Below are positions 9,601 through 21,805 of a stretch of DNA of 64,000 nucleotides, piece after piece. The notes beneath the pieces are model-generated. The model saw only the letters and a program-made list of their open reading frames with translations, was not told the DNA's origin and did no database searches. This DNA is from Montifringilla adamsi. Taxonomy: Eukaryota > Chordata > Aves > Passeriformes > Passeridae. The DNA is taken from NCBI GenBank assembly GCA_017590115.1, contig JAGGNK010013670.1:310001-374000 (forward strand), read 5' to 3'. Within the stretch, counting starts at the first letter, position 1; each line of letters opens with the position of its first letter. The position numbers and the translations under genes were made by a program.

Positions 9601-12600
9601 AAACGACACTTTGGCTGTTGATGCGAACAGGAGGGCCAAGCTGAATTACAAAGCAGGTCCTTCCCAAACCTGAATATCCAGCACAGTCCCATCCTGGTCC
9701 CCAAAACCACCAGATAATTGTTCCAGCCAACTGCACTTCATGTGCTGAACTGTTTGTCTTTACCACAGAACCCAGGTGGCAGTGACAGGTCTGACATCAG
9801 ACCTGAAGGTGGATCTGCCACCACAGCCCCAAACCAGCCTGTCAAACTACAAGCAAGAACAGAAGCCAACTCCAGGTGCAGGAGCCTTCGAGGTGCTGGG
9901 CTGGGTGGGAGGTTGAAGGTCTCACACACTTACATGGTTGCTCTCTCTATGTATCATTCATATCTATCACTGGACTCTTCTCTTCCTCATTCTCTGAAGA
10001 AAAGAACCGTCCCGGGTGCGTAACACAGGCAGAAATAAATACATGAAATCAGTTAGAATCAAACACTTTCTGAAGGTGCTTTATAATCAGTCTTTGACAG
10101 AAACCACATGTTACTAATGGCAAAATATTCCATCAACAGGAACAGTGTTAAAGCAGCTGCTCTGAGCTGGTAAGCATGAGTGTTTTGGGCCCTGGCTGTG
10201 ACCAGAACTTCTTGGATTCTCTCCTTTATGCTATTTTTGTTTGTTTATTCCAATCCCCAAATGTTGTCAGTTTTTAAGTTCTATTGCTACACCTTTTCAG
10301 TTGCCAGCATTTTAGGATTTACTCAAAAATAATTAAAAATTATCCACCTTCCCCAGTTCAATTTGGAAATAAATTGTCCTTATTCTCAGGCCTTTGGTAG
10401 GGCAGCAGGGAGAAGGGAAGTGTGAAGAACAAATAAGGTAAGAACATCACATCCAAGAAATTACAAATGATTTAAAAACCACTCATGGAGAAGCTTCTGT
10501 TGCAACTGGAACAAGCTGTAACCAAGTCCAAAGCTCTGCCATGGTACACACACATCCCCCCTGAGGTGCCAGGGCTTAAGCTGGGACTGGAAATTTGTAG
10601 GGAGCCTGCTCTGCTAACAGCAAGATGAACAAGCAAGTCTTCCTTAATTCCATGGGGTGAAAGTCCCACAGGAATTTGGAAAGCCTCAGGTATGACTGTA
10701 TCACTGAAAGAGTTCATTCCAGCTCAGGGATGGATATGGAATATGTCTGTTTTACAGGAGGTATTTCTTTCTTCTACCTTTCCCATGAGGTTTTCTGCTC
10801 ACAGGTTGGGATGCTGTGATTGCTGTGACAACCAAAACCACTGTGGGGTGAGGTTCTGTCTCTTCAGGAATCATTAAACACATTTAAATGCAGTTAATTA
10901 ATACCAGTTTGGCTCTGAGCAGGGTAAATATATCACTTTTAACAGGGGACAAATGTGCCCTTCCTGTTGGAAGCTGTTTAGACAGGTCTGGATTGCAAAG
11001 CACAAGTGGGAGGAGTGCTGGGGGTGCTGAGCCAGAATCCCCTGGGACAGGTGTCCAGGAGAAGCAGGGAGGCAGCAGGACAGGAGCCAGGCTGGCACGA
11101 TGCAGAATCAGCCACAGTCATGCCTACGGAGCTCAAACTGATTCCCACTGAAATAAAATTGGTTTCATCGTCATCATCTGAATTTTCCAGTCTCCAGCTA
11201 CAGGCAGTTCATGGATCAGGAGAGTACCAGAAGTACCAAACCCAACAGGTTCCTGCTCTGTGCACCCAAAAGTCAGAGCCAGTGTAAGGGGAGGCTCCCT
11301 TGGATCTCAGGAACAGAGGACTAGAGACAAATGGGAAGGTCTGAAGGGCAGGCAAACCTGAAACGTGTCAATTTTATATGGGTTGTCCTTAACATACCTG
11401 AAAGGCACTTGTGTTTAAAAAAATGTCATGAAACATAGGAAAAGAGCTTCCAACCTTCAGCATGCAAGGATATGTGGGCCAAAGTGCTGCACAGGGTATC
11501 AGTCACCCACTGAACTCAGCAGCAGAGACCAGAGAGGAAAGTGGGTTTGGCTTTGCAAACCCTTCACACCTGCCAGTGGCAGACAAGGTTACCTGAACTC
11601 CCCCTGGTCCCTGGAAGGATGTGGGCTGGGGCTAGAGCAACAACTCCTGGAATCTGAAACAGGCCAGTTGATGCCAGAGGGAAGGGGAAGATCTGCACTA
11701 AATTACATTTAGAATTCCACTAGGTTTTTTTTTATTTTACTGACTGAGGACTCCTTTGGCACCCTCTATTTCAACAGATGAGTCATTTGGTAAGGGTAAA
11801 TAATTTTGAGAGGGAAACTGAAGAAAGAACCCCACTCTGCTTCCTTGTTAACCCCCAGGGAGGTTAAACTTGGGTGATCTCTGGGCTCTTAAACCCTGGC
11901 AGTAACAGCTGACTAACCTGTGATTCCCCAGCAAGGACCAGTATCCCCAACAGGGAAGTACAAGGATCCCAGAGAGCTGCTGAGGTCAGCAGATGATCCA
12001 ACAAACTGCCCACAAACCTCATTATCTGAGCTAGGCTGCTCTGCCTGAGAAGGCATCAAGGCAGGAGTGCAAATCCTGTATCCACAAAGCCTGGAATGCC
12101 TGGAAGCAAGGGATGGGGCTGAGGTGAAGGAGGACCAGGCAGCATTTGAAGACAGAGATACAGATACAGAGAACAGGAAGAACTAAGCATGAAAAAAAGG
12201 CCAAGAAATGCTGCAGAGAGCAGAAAGCTGGGATGGCACGAGTGGGGAGTTCAACAGAGCAGGATTCAGGGCCACCTACTTCCCTAAGGATGGCTCAAAG
12301 CCAACCTGCTCTGACTCATGTGGGTCTGACACCACATGACAGTGCCAACAACCTCCCAGGAAGGATTGAAGGTTGAGCTCATGTGAGCTGGGACTAAGCT
12401 GGGTCCCTCCTGCCTCCCACTCCACGGTGAGACAGCACTGGGGGTCCAGGAATGACAGAGGAGCTGCTACACTTTTAGCCTCAGACCCTGACATGACCCC
12501 AGTGTCCCACTTAAGCTTTTATTCCAAGAGTCTCAGCAACAAAATGCAAGGAGTTAATTTAACCTTCAAATTCCTTGACTCTGGGGAATGCTTTTGAAAC

Positions 12601-13096
12601 CATAGGATCCATCCCCCAGATCTGTTTGGCAAACTCCTCAGTGTGGTTTGAATTTATCCAGAAGCACCTCAGCCTGGATTAAGATATATCTAACTTGGGG
12701 TGAATGGAAGAACATTGGTGTTTGGGTGTTGCTAATTCCAGAACTCCTTGGCATGGATATAACAATATTTAAGGAATTTCATGTGCCTGGGGAGCTGTTT
12801 GAACCTTTCCTTCCAGTAGGATTTTCCCACTGACCTCTCAGTGGATCTAAACAATTTGCTGCTAGGATTTGAATATTCCTTGCCTACCTGACCACACTGA
12901 GGCCCCAGCCAGTGTTGTTTTGTGCCACCTTCTGCACTACAAGTAAGTCTTTGGGAAGAGCTCCTGGCACTCCCTTGGGATGAATGGGCTGCATGCAGTA
13001 AGTTCAGTGATCCCATGGGTGCTGCATGCCATGCAATGCCCAGGCTCCAGACACATCCCAGCCTGGTTGGCAGTGCCATGCAGTCACACATCTCAC
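6629..13096 (-). other. Last TSPOAP1 intron (6.5 kb)
   Basis: The largest intron of the gene. No exon, RNA gene or CR1 copy was recognised. It holds a short TGGTCC triplet-of-hexamers at 7868-7892. Open frames of up to about 120 codons here lack splice signals and family matches, so I treat them as chance. Confidence 0.6.
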
Positions 13097-13225
13097 CTGG
13101 CTCTCAGCACTCAGCGGAGAAGCTTCTTTATCTTTTGAATGGAATTCCTTGGCCGTGTCGCCATCCAAAGGGACAGCTTCCAAGAAGTTGGATGGGACAA
13201 GCCCTCTCTGTTGGTTCAGTTCTCC
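13097..13225 (-). CDS. TSPOAP1: TSPOAP1 coding exon AC, SH3-3 end
   Basis: 129 nt, 43 codons, acceptor GATCTTGCAG, donor GTGAGA. Encodes GELNQQRGLVPSNFLEAVPL, the closing strands of SH3-3 with the PSNF motif, then an acidic linker ending ASPLSAESQ. The linker parallels human PRTPQAESQ. Confidence 0.95.
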
Positions 13226-14085
13226 CTGCAAGATCAACATTCAATTCTCACATCAGCTTTCCTGGAGACATAAGTAACAACTTGAGGTGCAGTGCCCTGC
13301 AGAGAAGGTTGGGCTGTAGGCTGAGACAAGTCCAGAACACACCCACATAGGGAGGATCCTCAGAAAATTCCAGAACTCACATCCTTGCTTAGTTGTGGAA
13401 AAATTCAGAACACAGAAAGAGAGTAATGGGTAATGAAAAAAGAGATGACAGCAAGTTGTGACAAAGGTGATTTCTACAAACTCAAAATCTCCACTACCAT
13501 ACCGTAATATGACTGTGCTACAGGTGCCCTAGAGACGTTTGATTTGCCCTGGTATTTACTGATGTCTTTAAAGAATGAGGCAGTACTGGCACAATGTCCT
13601 GTAGGCATTGCATCCATGATCACAGAGGCCCAGAGCTGCACTATTATACTCCTACAAGTATTTATCCAGCTCAACAGGAGGTGGTTGGCTGAGACAAAAC
13701 CCACCCCAGCAATGCTGTTTGTCCAACACTATAAAAGGATCAAACAAAACATTCTCAGTGATGCCCTCAGACTTAACCTGGAGCTCAACTGCAAGTCAGA
13801 TGTGTGAAGGCACACTGTTTCCCATGCAGGAAAAGGGGGATGATCCAAGAGCCAAAGCTCAAGTGGGGCACACAGCTGGAGGGCAGGCACAGCCCCAGGA
13901 ATGTGTCTGTTTACTTGGATCACCATTACAGCCTCTGACCCAAGTGTCCAAGTGAAATGCTAGCTCGGAGCAGGTGCTGGTTCAGCTGGTGAGTGCATGT
14001 TAAAATGCAAGGCTTTGGGAAACCTGCAGGCAATTGATACCAAAAAATAAACTCAGAACCATTGGGATGTTTAAAGACCACAGAG

Positions 14086-14545
14086 ATATTCCCAGGGCTG
14101 GAGCCCCTCTGCTCTGGAGCCAGGCTGGGATACCGCAGGGCTCACCCAGAGAAGAGGCTCCAACAGAGACCTCAGAGCCCCTTCCAGGGCCTAAAGGGGC
14201 TCCAGGAGAGCTGGAGAGGGACTGGGGACAAGGGATGGATAGACAGGACATGGGACAATGGCTTCCCACAGCCAGAGGGCAGGGATAGATGGGATATTGG
14301 GAAGGAATTCCTGGCTGTGAGTGTGGAGAGACCCTGGCACAGGCTGAAGCTCAGAGAAGCTGTGGCTACCCCAGGATCCCTGGAAGCATCCAAGGCCAGG
14401 CTGGATGGGGCCAGGCTGGATGGAGCAGCCTGGGACAGTGGTCCATGCCCATGAAGGTGTCCATACCTGTCCATGGCAGGGGGTAGAACAGGATGAGCTT
14501 TAAGGTCCCTTCCCCAAACCACTCCAAGACTATGTAATATTGGAT
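14086..14545 (+). mobile_element. CR1 LINE 3' fragment
   Basis: Landmarks in order: GGCTGGAGCCCCTCTGCTCTGG, CCAGGAGAGCTGGAGAGG, GGACAAGGGATGG and, near the end, AAGGTCCCTTCCCCAAACCA. It lies in the intron between the last two SH3-3 exons and the exon at 14719. Confidence 0.85.
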
Positions 14546-14718
14546 TTACAGCAGGAGAAATGAGCGCCAAAAACAGGCTGCCCTGCACTAAGTAGAAAGG
14601 GGTTTACGTCTTTCTCAAAAGCAGGATACATTGTTCCCTGATTTCTGCTTCCCTGCTACTCCATGAACTCCAACAATTTCTAGTGTAACCACAGGACCTT
14701 CCCAAGCCCTGCACTTAC

Positions 14719-14790
14719 ATAGTAGAATCCATCATCATCCATGGACCCAAAGACAGTGATAACGTCCCCGGCACTGAAGGTCAGTTCAGC
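14719..14790 (-). CDS. TSPOAP1: TSPOAP1 coding exon AB, SH3-3 middle
   Basis: 72 nt, 24 codons, acceptor CTCTTTGCAG, donor GTAAGT. Encodes AELTFSAGDVITVFGSMDDD then GFYY, identical in layout to human AELPFRAGDVITVFGGMDDDGFYY. Confidence 0.96.
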
Positions 14791-15929
14791 CTGCAAAGAG
14801 CCAGAGAACAGAGGTCACAGGAAAAGCACTGCCTGGAATTTCTCACCAGGAACACAGGCTCCCCTCAGCTTCTTGCCCAATCTCACTCCAGGGGAGGGAG
14901 CCCACTGTGTTTGGTATTGCAGGACCAGGATGCAGGCAGGAAACAAAGTGGATAACTCTGGAATTCACTGCTAGAGAAGCATTTCATAATTTAAGACAAG
15001 AGCAAAGCCCATTTTAAAACCAATTTTAATAAGATTTTGAAATAGTACCTACCACCTGCTCTGGAAAGGTGCACTGAGGACAAGCTCAGCAACCATCAGA
15101 AATACCTTCCATTTCTTTAAATATAATTACAAATCCTGCTCCCTTGGATGAGGCTTTTCTGTATGCAGCACTTAGGGATTAGTCACTAGCAGGAATGCAT
15201 ACAAACAGGGTGTTTTAACCTGGACACAGAACAGGAGCACAGCACACAGTGACCCTTCACTGTCACACCCTCTGTCGTGTCAGACACCCCAGCACATGCT
15301 CCATGGGGCACAAGGCTAAAGACAAAGGTGTCACCAGTCTCTTTTAATGGAAAAAGCTGCCCAGTGGAAGCTCCAAACAGGCTGAGTCCCACTTAAGACA
15401 CTCTGGCACTTCACAAGTGTCAGCTGGAAGGGATCTACTTTCAATATATTTACCATATTATATTCCTAGTCCTCAATTTAATCTCTTGAGGATGCAGGTC
15501 ACTCCTGTGGAGCATCTCCAACAGAACTCTACCAGCTTGTTTCAGTAATTTGAACTCTTGTCCAAAAACGTTCTACAAGAGCAAATCACAGCAAAAAGCA
15601 CAGTTGTCATCTCAGTGACAAGGGTTCTAAAGTGTTTGGTGGCTGAATACATGTCTCTCTGGGCAGGAGACACAGCTTGGGAGGCAAGCATTCTCTGAAC
15701 TGTGCCCTCTGTTGGCCAGACACTCCTTCGTGGATGAAGGGAAAGGATGGGAATCCAAACCCCGTGTTTATGTTTGCTCAGAGAGCTAGCACAGCTTGGA
15801 GGAACACAACAGAGCATGTGCTCATCTCTTTTTGCAGAAAGGATTCTGCAATTCCACCTTTCTACCTGGAATAGACTTATCCACAAAATTACTGTTTGGA
15901 CTGTATCCTTCCCTGTTTAGATTATACCC

Positions 15930-16077
15930 CTCCCCATCCCTGAAGTGTCCAAGGCCAGGCTGGAAGGAGCAACACGGTCTAGTGGAAGATGTCCCTGCTC
16001 ATGGCAGGGGGTGGGATAAGATGGGCTTTAAGATCTCCTCCAACCCATCCCATTCCATGATTCTGTGATTCTATATA
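15930..16077 (+). mobile_element. CR1 LINE 3' end fragment
   Basis: CCTGAAGTGTCCAAGGCCAG leads to TCCATGATTCTGTGATTCTA, the CR1 3' terminus. It lies in the intron before the SH3-3 first exon. Confidence 0.85.
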
Positions 16078-16451
16078 TAGGAATTGCTTGAAAACAAGAA
16101 CTTTGCAAACCAGTACATTAAACTGGAGCTAAATCTTTTTACTTGAACAAAGACCTACACAGACACTTAACACAAAAGTCATGTTCAAATTAAGTGTCAG
16201 AAGTGCTTTCAAACACTTAAGCAGGTTTTTCCTTTTCCCAGAGTGTTTCCTGGATCAGTGGCTACCAGTAGGAGCTGCTTCCTCCTGCCCCAGATCTGCT
16301 CAGTCCTGTCTGATCATTAAAGGATGCAATGAATACTCACACAGTTTCACTGAGACTCTGGTTGGACCAAAGTGCTGAATGTCTTGAGAGAGAAGGAAAA
16401 AATAGATAGGAAGAAGAAACCTCTGAAAAGGGGGGAGCAGCTGGTGGTTAC

Positions 16452-16555
16452 CTCCACATCTGTGTTCGGAGAGCTCTCCTTTGGGTTGTAGTCAAAGGCA
16501 GCCACCATCCTGCGAGGAGTCAGCAGCTCTGCTTCTATGTCTTTATGTTTCTGCC
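16452..16555 (-). CDS. TSPOAP1: TSPOAP1 coding exon AA, SH3-3 first part
   Basis: 104 nt, acceptor CTGCTGCAG, donor GTAACC. Encodes QKHKDIEAELLTPRRMVAAF and DYNPKESSPNTDVE, matching human DLKAPHSMVAAFDYNPQESSPNMDVE, the ALYDY motif of SH3-3. Confidence 0.95.
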
Positions 16556-16797
16556 CTGCAGCAGAAAAATAAAATATTCTTAGATGGAAATACTAGGACA
16601 AAATCCCAAATCACAGCAACTCCTTCACCATTCTTGTAGTGGTCTGAGCAAAAAGAATACTGGGGGGAACTGAGTGGAGAGAGACTTTAGAGGCATTTGG
16701 TAAAGCAGTTTTCTGATCTTCTTCATCATCGCCTCAAAAGCACAAAAGTGGGGACAGTCCCCCATCCCCCCATCCTGGTGCTCTGTTTATATGTACT

Positions 16798-16883
16798 TTT
16801 TTTTTTTTTTTATTTTATGTTTCCTATTTACTCACACACACACACGATATATATATATATATGTATATATACATACACACACA
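16798..16883. repeat. T tract and (CA)n/(TA)n compound microsatellite
   Basis: A T run is followed by ACACACACACAC, GATATATATATATATATG and CATACACACACAGA. Intronic and expected to be length-polymorphic. Confidence 0.9.
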
Positions 16884-17504
16884 GAGAACAGCTATCTCTT
16901 TACAGTCTCTTGAAAGGACATTTCTCCTCCCACTACACAATGTTCTGCTATTAAGCTACAAATTAGCTATTTGTAGCTATTAAGCTACATTAAGCTGTCC
17001 TCCAAGGGCCAGGGACCAGCACACAGGGAAGTCCAGGCCTTGCCATCCACAATCTCCTGTCTGCTCATACCCACTGCCCTGAGCCTACAAAAGCCAAGTC
17101 TGGTGCTACAGAAAACACACATTCATGGATTTAAATCCTCCTTTGGGTCAGCACCAGATGGACTGGCAAAGGGTTTGCACACTTGGCCTCTCTGGATAGC
17201 AACAGATGATGCACCTCAGCAGAAGGAGCACCCTCTCAGTGTCCCTTGCATCATAGGGACCACAGCATGTGATCAGTGAGAGACTGCCCTGCTCCTCCCA
17301 CAGCAAAACAACAGGAGCACTCCCCCTGCAAGCACCCCCTGCTCACCCAAACCATTCTGCACCCACCACTAAACAAAAAGAACTAAAACCTATTGTTACA
17401 GAGCTTAGAAGCAACACCACAGGGTGCCACACTGGCCCTCGACCACAAAACATATCTGTAATTTGATCATGCCATACCTACTCCCCAGTAAAAGCACTTC
17501 TCAC

Positions 17505-17537
17505 CTGGCTGAGGCTTACACTCCTGCTTGTCCAGCC
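17505..17537 (-). CDS. TSPOAP1: TSPOAP1 33-nt coding exon Z
   Basis: 33 nt, phases 1/1, donor GTGAGA. Encodes LDKQECKPQP, corresponding to the human linker between PRRSKK and the third SH3. The acceptor is a tandem CAGCAG (NAGNAG), so an isoform one residue longer is possible. Skipping the exon would keep the frame. Confidence 0.8.
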
Positions 17538-17890
17538 CTGCTGGGGGAAGAAAATGCCTCATCAGTAAGAGCTCATCATCAACATGACACAACTGAGAAA
17601 CAGTAAAAAGAACACCAAGACAGCAAACAACAGAAGCAAACTGTTCATGCAACTCAAAGTCTACACCAGTAACCAGGACTCAGGAATGTAACAAGAAGCA
17701 GAGGTCAAGCTCCAAACTATAAAAGACATCACTGTTGTTAAAAACTTAACACCAGCACAGGGATGGGCTCTCTTTCCACTTCCTAGCAGTCGTACAAACA
17801 TCTGGGGGTCCTGAAAGCAAGTAGTAAAAATTCAATGCAGTCTGTAATCCTATAGCAAAAACCAAAGAGGAAGCAGCGGGTGACACAGAC

Positions 17891-17962
17891 CTTTCTTGGA
17901 GCGTCTGGGTTTTGGAGGAGGGACGGTTTGGCGGCGTGGAGGTGGAGAAAATGTGCCATTTC
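17891..17962 (-). CDS. TSPOAP1: TSPOAP1 coding exon Y, proline-rich basic linker
   Basis: 72 nt, acceptor TTATTAAG, donor GTCTGT, phases 1/1. Encodes NGTFSPPPRRQTVPPPKPRR then SKK, matching human GNGPFVYST and TGPPPKPRRSKK. PPPKPRR resembles an SH3 ligand motif, so intramolecular binding to a neighbouring SH3 is conceivable (inference). Confidence 0.9.
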
Positions 17963-18471
17963 CTTAATAAAAACACCAAAAAGCAAATAAATAGACAAGA
18001 GAAACAGACAGTGAATGGAAAGTGAGAAGCATCTTGAATAGTGAACAGGGGACAGAGATGACATTGCCTCCCCTGGGAGGCTGACAACGGGATTTCTGTG
18101 GGCAGAGCCCTCTGGGCCTCATATGTGGACTCAGATGATCCACATCCCAAATACACAGAGAAATCCACACTGTACTTACACCTTTTAGGCACTCCACAGC
18201 TCAGAGCAGACAGACTTTGCTGCTCCTTAGCTTTCAGAAGCAGCACCATAAGGACAAAATAAAACCTTGTACCATTAACACCTAAAAAATGCCAGATCTC
18301 TAGCTAAACCTTCTGCACTGAGCAGGGTCAGGACTGGATGAAATCCCAAATGAACCTGAGGAGTGCCCAGACCAACCCCTCCAAGGCATTTCCTTAGTTA
18401 CAAGGCTGTCACAGGGGCTTATGGCAGCAGGAACACAGCAGAGGTACAGCCAGCCTGACTGCCAAGGAATC

Positions 18472-18740
18472 AAAGAATCACTATGGTTAGAAAAAGACCG
18501 TCAGGTCCAACCTGCACCCGCTGTCCCCTCCTGTCAGGAGCTGTGCAGTGCCAGAAGGTCCCCCCGAGCCACCTTTTCTCCAGGCTGAGTCCCTTTCCCA
18601 ACTCCCTCAGCTGCTCCTGGGGCTCTCTGTTCCCTTCCCTGGACATGCTCCAGCCCCTCAGTGTCCTTACCAAGAGGGGTCCAGAACTGCCCCTAGGATT
18701 TGAAGTGTGTTCCCACCAGTGCCAAACCTACAGTCCCACC
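18472..18740 (-). mobile_element. CR1 LINE 3' fragment
   Basis: Begins AATCAAAGAATCACTATGG (3' end on the minus strand), then AAAGACCGTCAGGTCCAACC and CTTTTCTCCAGGCTGAGTCC landmarks. The inner boundary is approximate. Confidence 0.75.
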
Positions 18741-19071
18741 CTGCACACAGACCTTATTGACTACCACCACCTTCCTCAAGACTTTTAAACCTGTCATATT
18801 TAATGAAGTCTCAGAGCTATTAAAATCCTTTACTCTTCCAAGACTATGCAGTGGGGCAGGGCAGAGTATCCCTTGTGTATCCACTGAGGGACACAGGCCA
18901 CCACTTACTCGAATCTCCTCTCCTCAGACACGGGAGAGGCTGAATATGTTTGTCCTTATTACATATTCAAGAAATCACACAGTGAAAACATCAGGCTCCT
19001 TCAGTCCCTGTGCTCCTCAGGATCAACTTTCCAGGGACCAGCATTTAGGAGCCGGGCACTGTCAGTCCCTC

Positions 19072-19135
19072 AGAATCATAGAATGGCTTGGGTGAGAAGG
19101 GACCTTAAAGGTGTGTTAGAGCTGGATACTGGGTC
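19072..19135 (-). mobile_element. Very short CR1 3' end
   Basis: AGAATCATAGAATGGCTTGG followed by AAGGGACCTTAAAG is the CR1 3' terminus in minus orientation; a T tract follows at about 19177. Confidence 0.75.
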
Positions 19136-20099
19136 TCCCTGCACAGAAGTAGGAACAAATTGGATTTTTCCTTTTTGGTTTTTTTTTTTTTTTTACTTGA
19201 GTTTTCTTATTTTTAAGTTGATTTGGGCTTTTTTCCCAGCTCAGGCAATGTCAGGGCTTACCTTTGCCATGACCAACAGTTGCGCTATTTTTCATTGCTG
19301 AACTGGCAGGGAAACAGGGATCAGCCAAACCAGGAATATCCTGGTGTTTTAATGAGTGGAGCAGATCCAGCAATTGGCACTGGCAATAGAGGAGTGCAGG
19401 ATGAGAGGTGGGAGGCATGAGGGAGAGGCACAGGGACACCAGTATTCACAGCAGGGGTGGCTCACAGCCACTGAGCCTGACTCAGCCTGAGCTGCACTGG
19501 CTGCACATCCCAGGGTTGCTCCCTCTCCTCTCTGAGTACATGAGAGGGAAAGAACAGGAAGACTCTCCAGCGCACAAGGCACTGACCACATACTTCAGGG
19601 TGTAAGGAGGAATCCAACCACCATGTCTGCTCCGTGTACACTCCTGTCTGCCTACCTTGCTGCCTCACACTTTTCCTCTCCCTTCCACACCTCCATTCCC
19701 AAGTCACAGATTCTCTCACCCAAGAGCAGGGCCATCCCAAGAGTTCAGTTCACAGGCTTTCAAAACAAAGGAGGGAACAGAGTGAAAACTCTTGTTCACA
19801 TACTTCAGCTGCTCTTCAAACGCTTCTGCTTCCCTGTCCCTAGCAAGGTTCAGCCTCACTTTGTGCTGAATTCACACACCTCAAGCCCAGGAGCAGCTGC
19901 AAATGCTGCAGTGGTCAGGGATGAACTGAGAGCTCGGAACACCCACATCCAGTCAGATCCCCGTGCTGAGGAGCAGCCACTAAATCAGGCTGCAGATCCA
20001 GGGACAGCCCTCCAGATGGGTTTGGTGGCTGCACTGGCCACACACAACAGCAGGACTGAGCTTCCAGCATTCCAGGAGCAGGGCACACACACACAGTAC

Positions 20100-20262
20100 C
20101 TGAGCTCTCCGTGTCCGCAGGCAGGAACCCCTGCTTTAGGAGCTGCTGCTTGAGCTCACTACTCTCCACAGGGACTTCTGACACCATGTTGCATGGAATG
20201 TATCCCTCCCTTCCAGCACATTCCCCCCTGTAAAAACCATCAGCATCCTTGTCTCCACAAAC
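20100..20262 (-). CDS. TSPOAP1: TSPOAP1 coding exon X, SH3-2 second half
   Basis: 163 nt, acceptor CCTTTGCAG, donor GTACTG. Encodes VCGDKDADGFYRGECAGREG and YIPCNMVSEVPVES, then LKQQLLKQGFLPAD (human LLQRGYLSPD). The strand residue after Val is Cys where I recall Phe in human (VFGDKDADG). Confidence 0.95.
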
Positions 20263-20317
20263 CTGCAAAGGGAAATAGACTGTTTATGCTGCAGGGACTG
20301 ACCTGCACAGAGAAAGA

Positions 20318-20580
20318 ATCATGGAATATCCTGAGTTGGAAGGGACCCACAAGGATCATCCATCCAGTCCAGCCCCTGTCCCTGAACAGACACCCCAACA
20401 ATCCCCCACCCTGTGCATCCCTGGGAGCAGAGTACAAATGCTTCTGGAGCTCTGGCAGCCTCGGGGCCCTGCCCATTCCCTGGGGAACCTGGGCAGTGCC
20501 CAGCACCCTCTGGGGGAAGAACCTTTCCCTGATATCCAACCTAACCCTCCCTGACACAGCTCCAGCCATTCCATAAGGTC
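20318..20580 (-). mobile_element. CR1 LINE 3' fragment
   Basis: AGAATCATGGAATATCCTGA then GTTGGAAGGGACCCACAAGG, and later CCCCTGTCCCTGAACAGACA. A diverged CR1 subfamily 3' end in the intron between the two SH3-2 exons. Confidence 0.8.
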
Positions 20581-20709
20581 ACCACAGAGAAGATATGAGC
20601 ATCTGCCCCTCTACTTCCCTCATGAGGAAACTGCAGACCTCCCAAAGGTTATGCTCCCCTGGAATACCAGGCAGATCCACAGAGTAGGAGATGTTCACTA
20701 AATTCTTAC

Positions 20710-20861
20710 TTTCAAGATCTGCCCCTCCTTAAATGGGAGCTCCTCTTCTGCTGCATCAGGGTTAGGAGACATGGAGACAGGATCGTAGTCAAAGAGAGCC
20801 ACAAAGATCCGAATGTCATCATCTTTGCCAGAGCTCTTGGGAGCAGTGCTCCTTGGAAGGC
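20710..20861 (-). CDS. TSPOAP1: TSPOAP1 coding exon W, SH3-2 first half
   Basis: 152 nt, acceptor CTGTGCACAG, donor GTAAGA. After a GLPRSTAPKSSGKDDD lead it encodes IRIFVALFDYDPVSMSPNPD and EEELPFKEGQILK, the ALYDY motif and RT loop of SH3-2, nearly identical to human. Confidence 0.96.
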
Positions 20862-20996
20862 CTGTGCACAGGGGGAACATAGCAGAGAGAACATCAGCCC
20901 TGCCCCAGTACTGCATGGCCCAGGCACTGCCTGCCAGCCTCTCCCCAGCCATTTCCATCTCTCCTGCTGCCCACCTCTCTTCCTGTTCCTGCTCAC

Positions 20997-21123
20997 CTGG
21001 ACTAGAGAGCAAAGGTTTCTGCATCTGGCTTCTTCGTTCACTCCTGCTCCGTCTCCTGCTAGGAGCCTGCCAGGCGGCTGTGCCAGGCGGCTCCGGGCCC
21101 CTGGAATCTTTATGACTGGACGC
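20997..21123 (-). CDS. TSPOAP1: TSPOAP1 coding exon V, Arg/Ser-rich linker
   Basis: 127 nt with acceptor CAATTGCAG behind a good CTACTAAT-type branch sequence, donor GTGAGC. Encodes DSRGPEPPGTAAWQAPSRRR followed by SRSERRSQMQKPLLSSP; no close human match is remembered for this linker. Phase 0 in, phase 1 out; the exit agrees exactly with the SH3-2 exon. An alternative acceptor at 21116 would give phase 2 in. Confidence 0.75.
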
Positions 21124-21805
21124 CTGCAATTGGAACCACCAGAGAATTAGTAGCAGCCTCTGCCTTCCAACTCCCTGAACAGCGCTCAGCCCAAACGCAC
21201 TCCACAAAGAGCAGTGCATCCAAATGCAACATTCCTCTTCAAGGACACTCTAGAGCTGGAAAGACCAAGGGAGGTGGAAAACAGAACTGAGGACAGGCAG
21301 GCACTCTGCCAGGCACCAGTGACGATCCCCTTGGTGAGGGTGAAGATGCAGGAAAGGGCATTTCAAGGGGAGGCAAAGACATTACAGTCAGCATCTACAC
21401 AAAGCTTTCACCAATCAGCTTATTGCACCAGGGATTTTCGCTTGGGTCCCACAGCCTCCTGCCGTGAGGAGGAAGACACAGTGTGAAAAGGAATACTGCA
21501 TCGATGACACTTGGTCAGGGAGCAGGAAAAGCAGAAGCAGCTACTACAAGAAAAGCCATGGAGCAGCACAGAACTACAGAATCTCTCAGATATTCTTCCA
21601 GACAATCCTAGAGGAGGGTCCTTTCTCTGGACAACACTGAACAAAGCAAGATACAGGCAGGCCAGGGAAGCAGAGGGAAGCCAGCACCACTGCAAGCTGC
21701 TTCAAAGCCAGAATAGGAAAAGTCACCCAACCCTTTTGTGCAAGGAGGTGCTACGTATCCCCTTCGAAGAATGTTCGAGCCTCCTTCTCCAGCCAGGTGA
21801 CTTAC

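Noticed and set aside
21420..21480. Small exon SSSSRQEAVGPKRKSL between exons U and V
   Set aside because: With the GTAAGT donor of exon U it would begin with a stop codon, and its donor GTGCAA is poor; frame cannot be made consistent.
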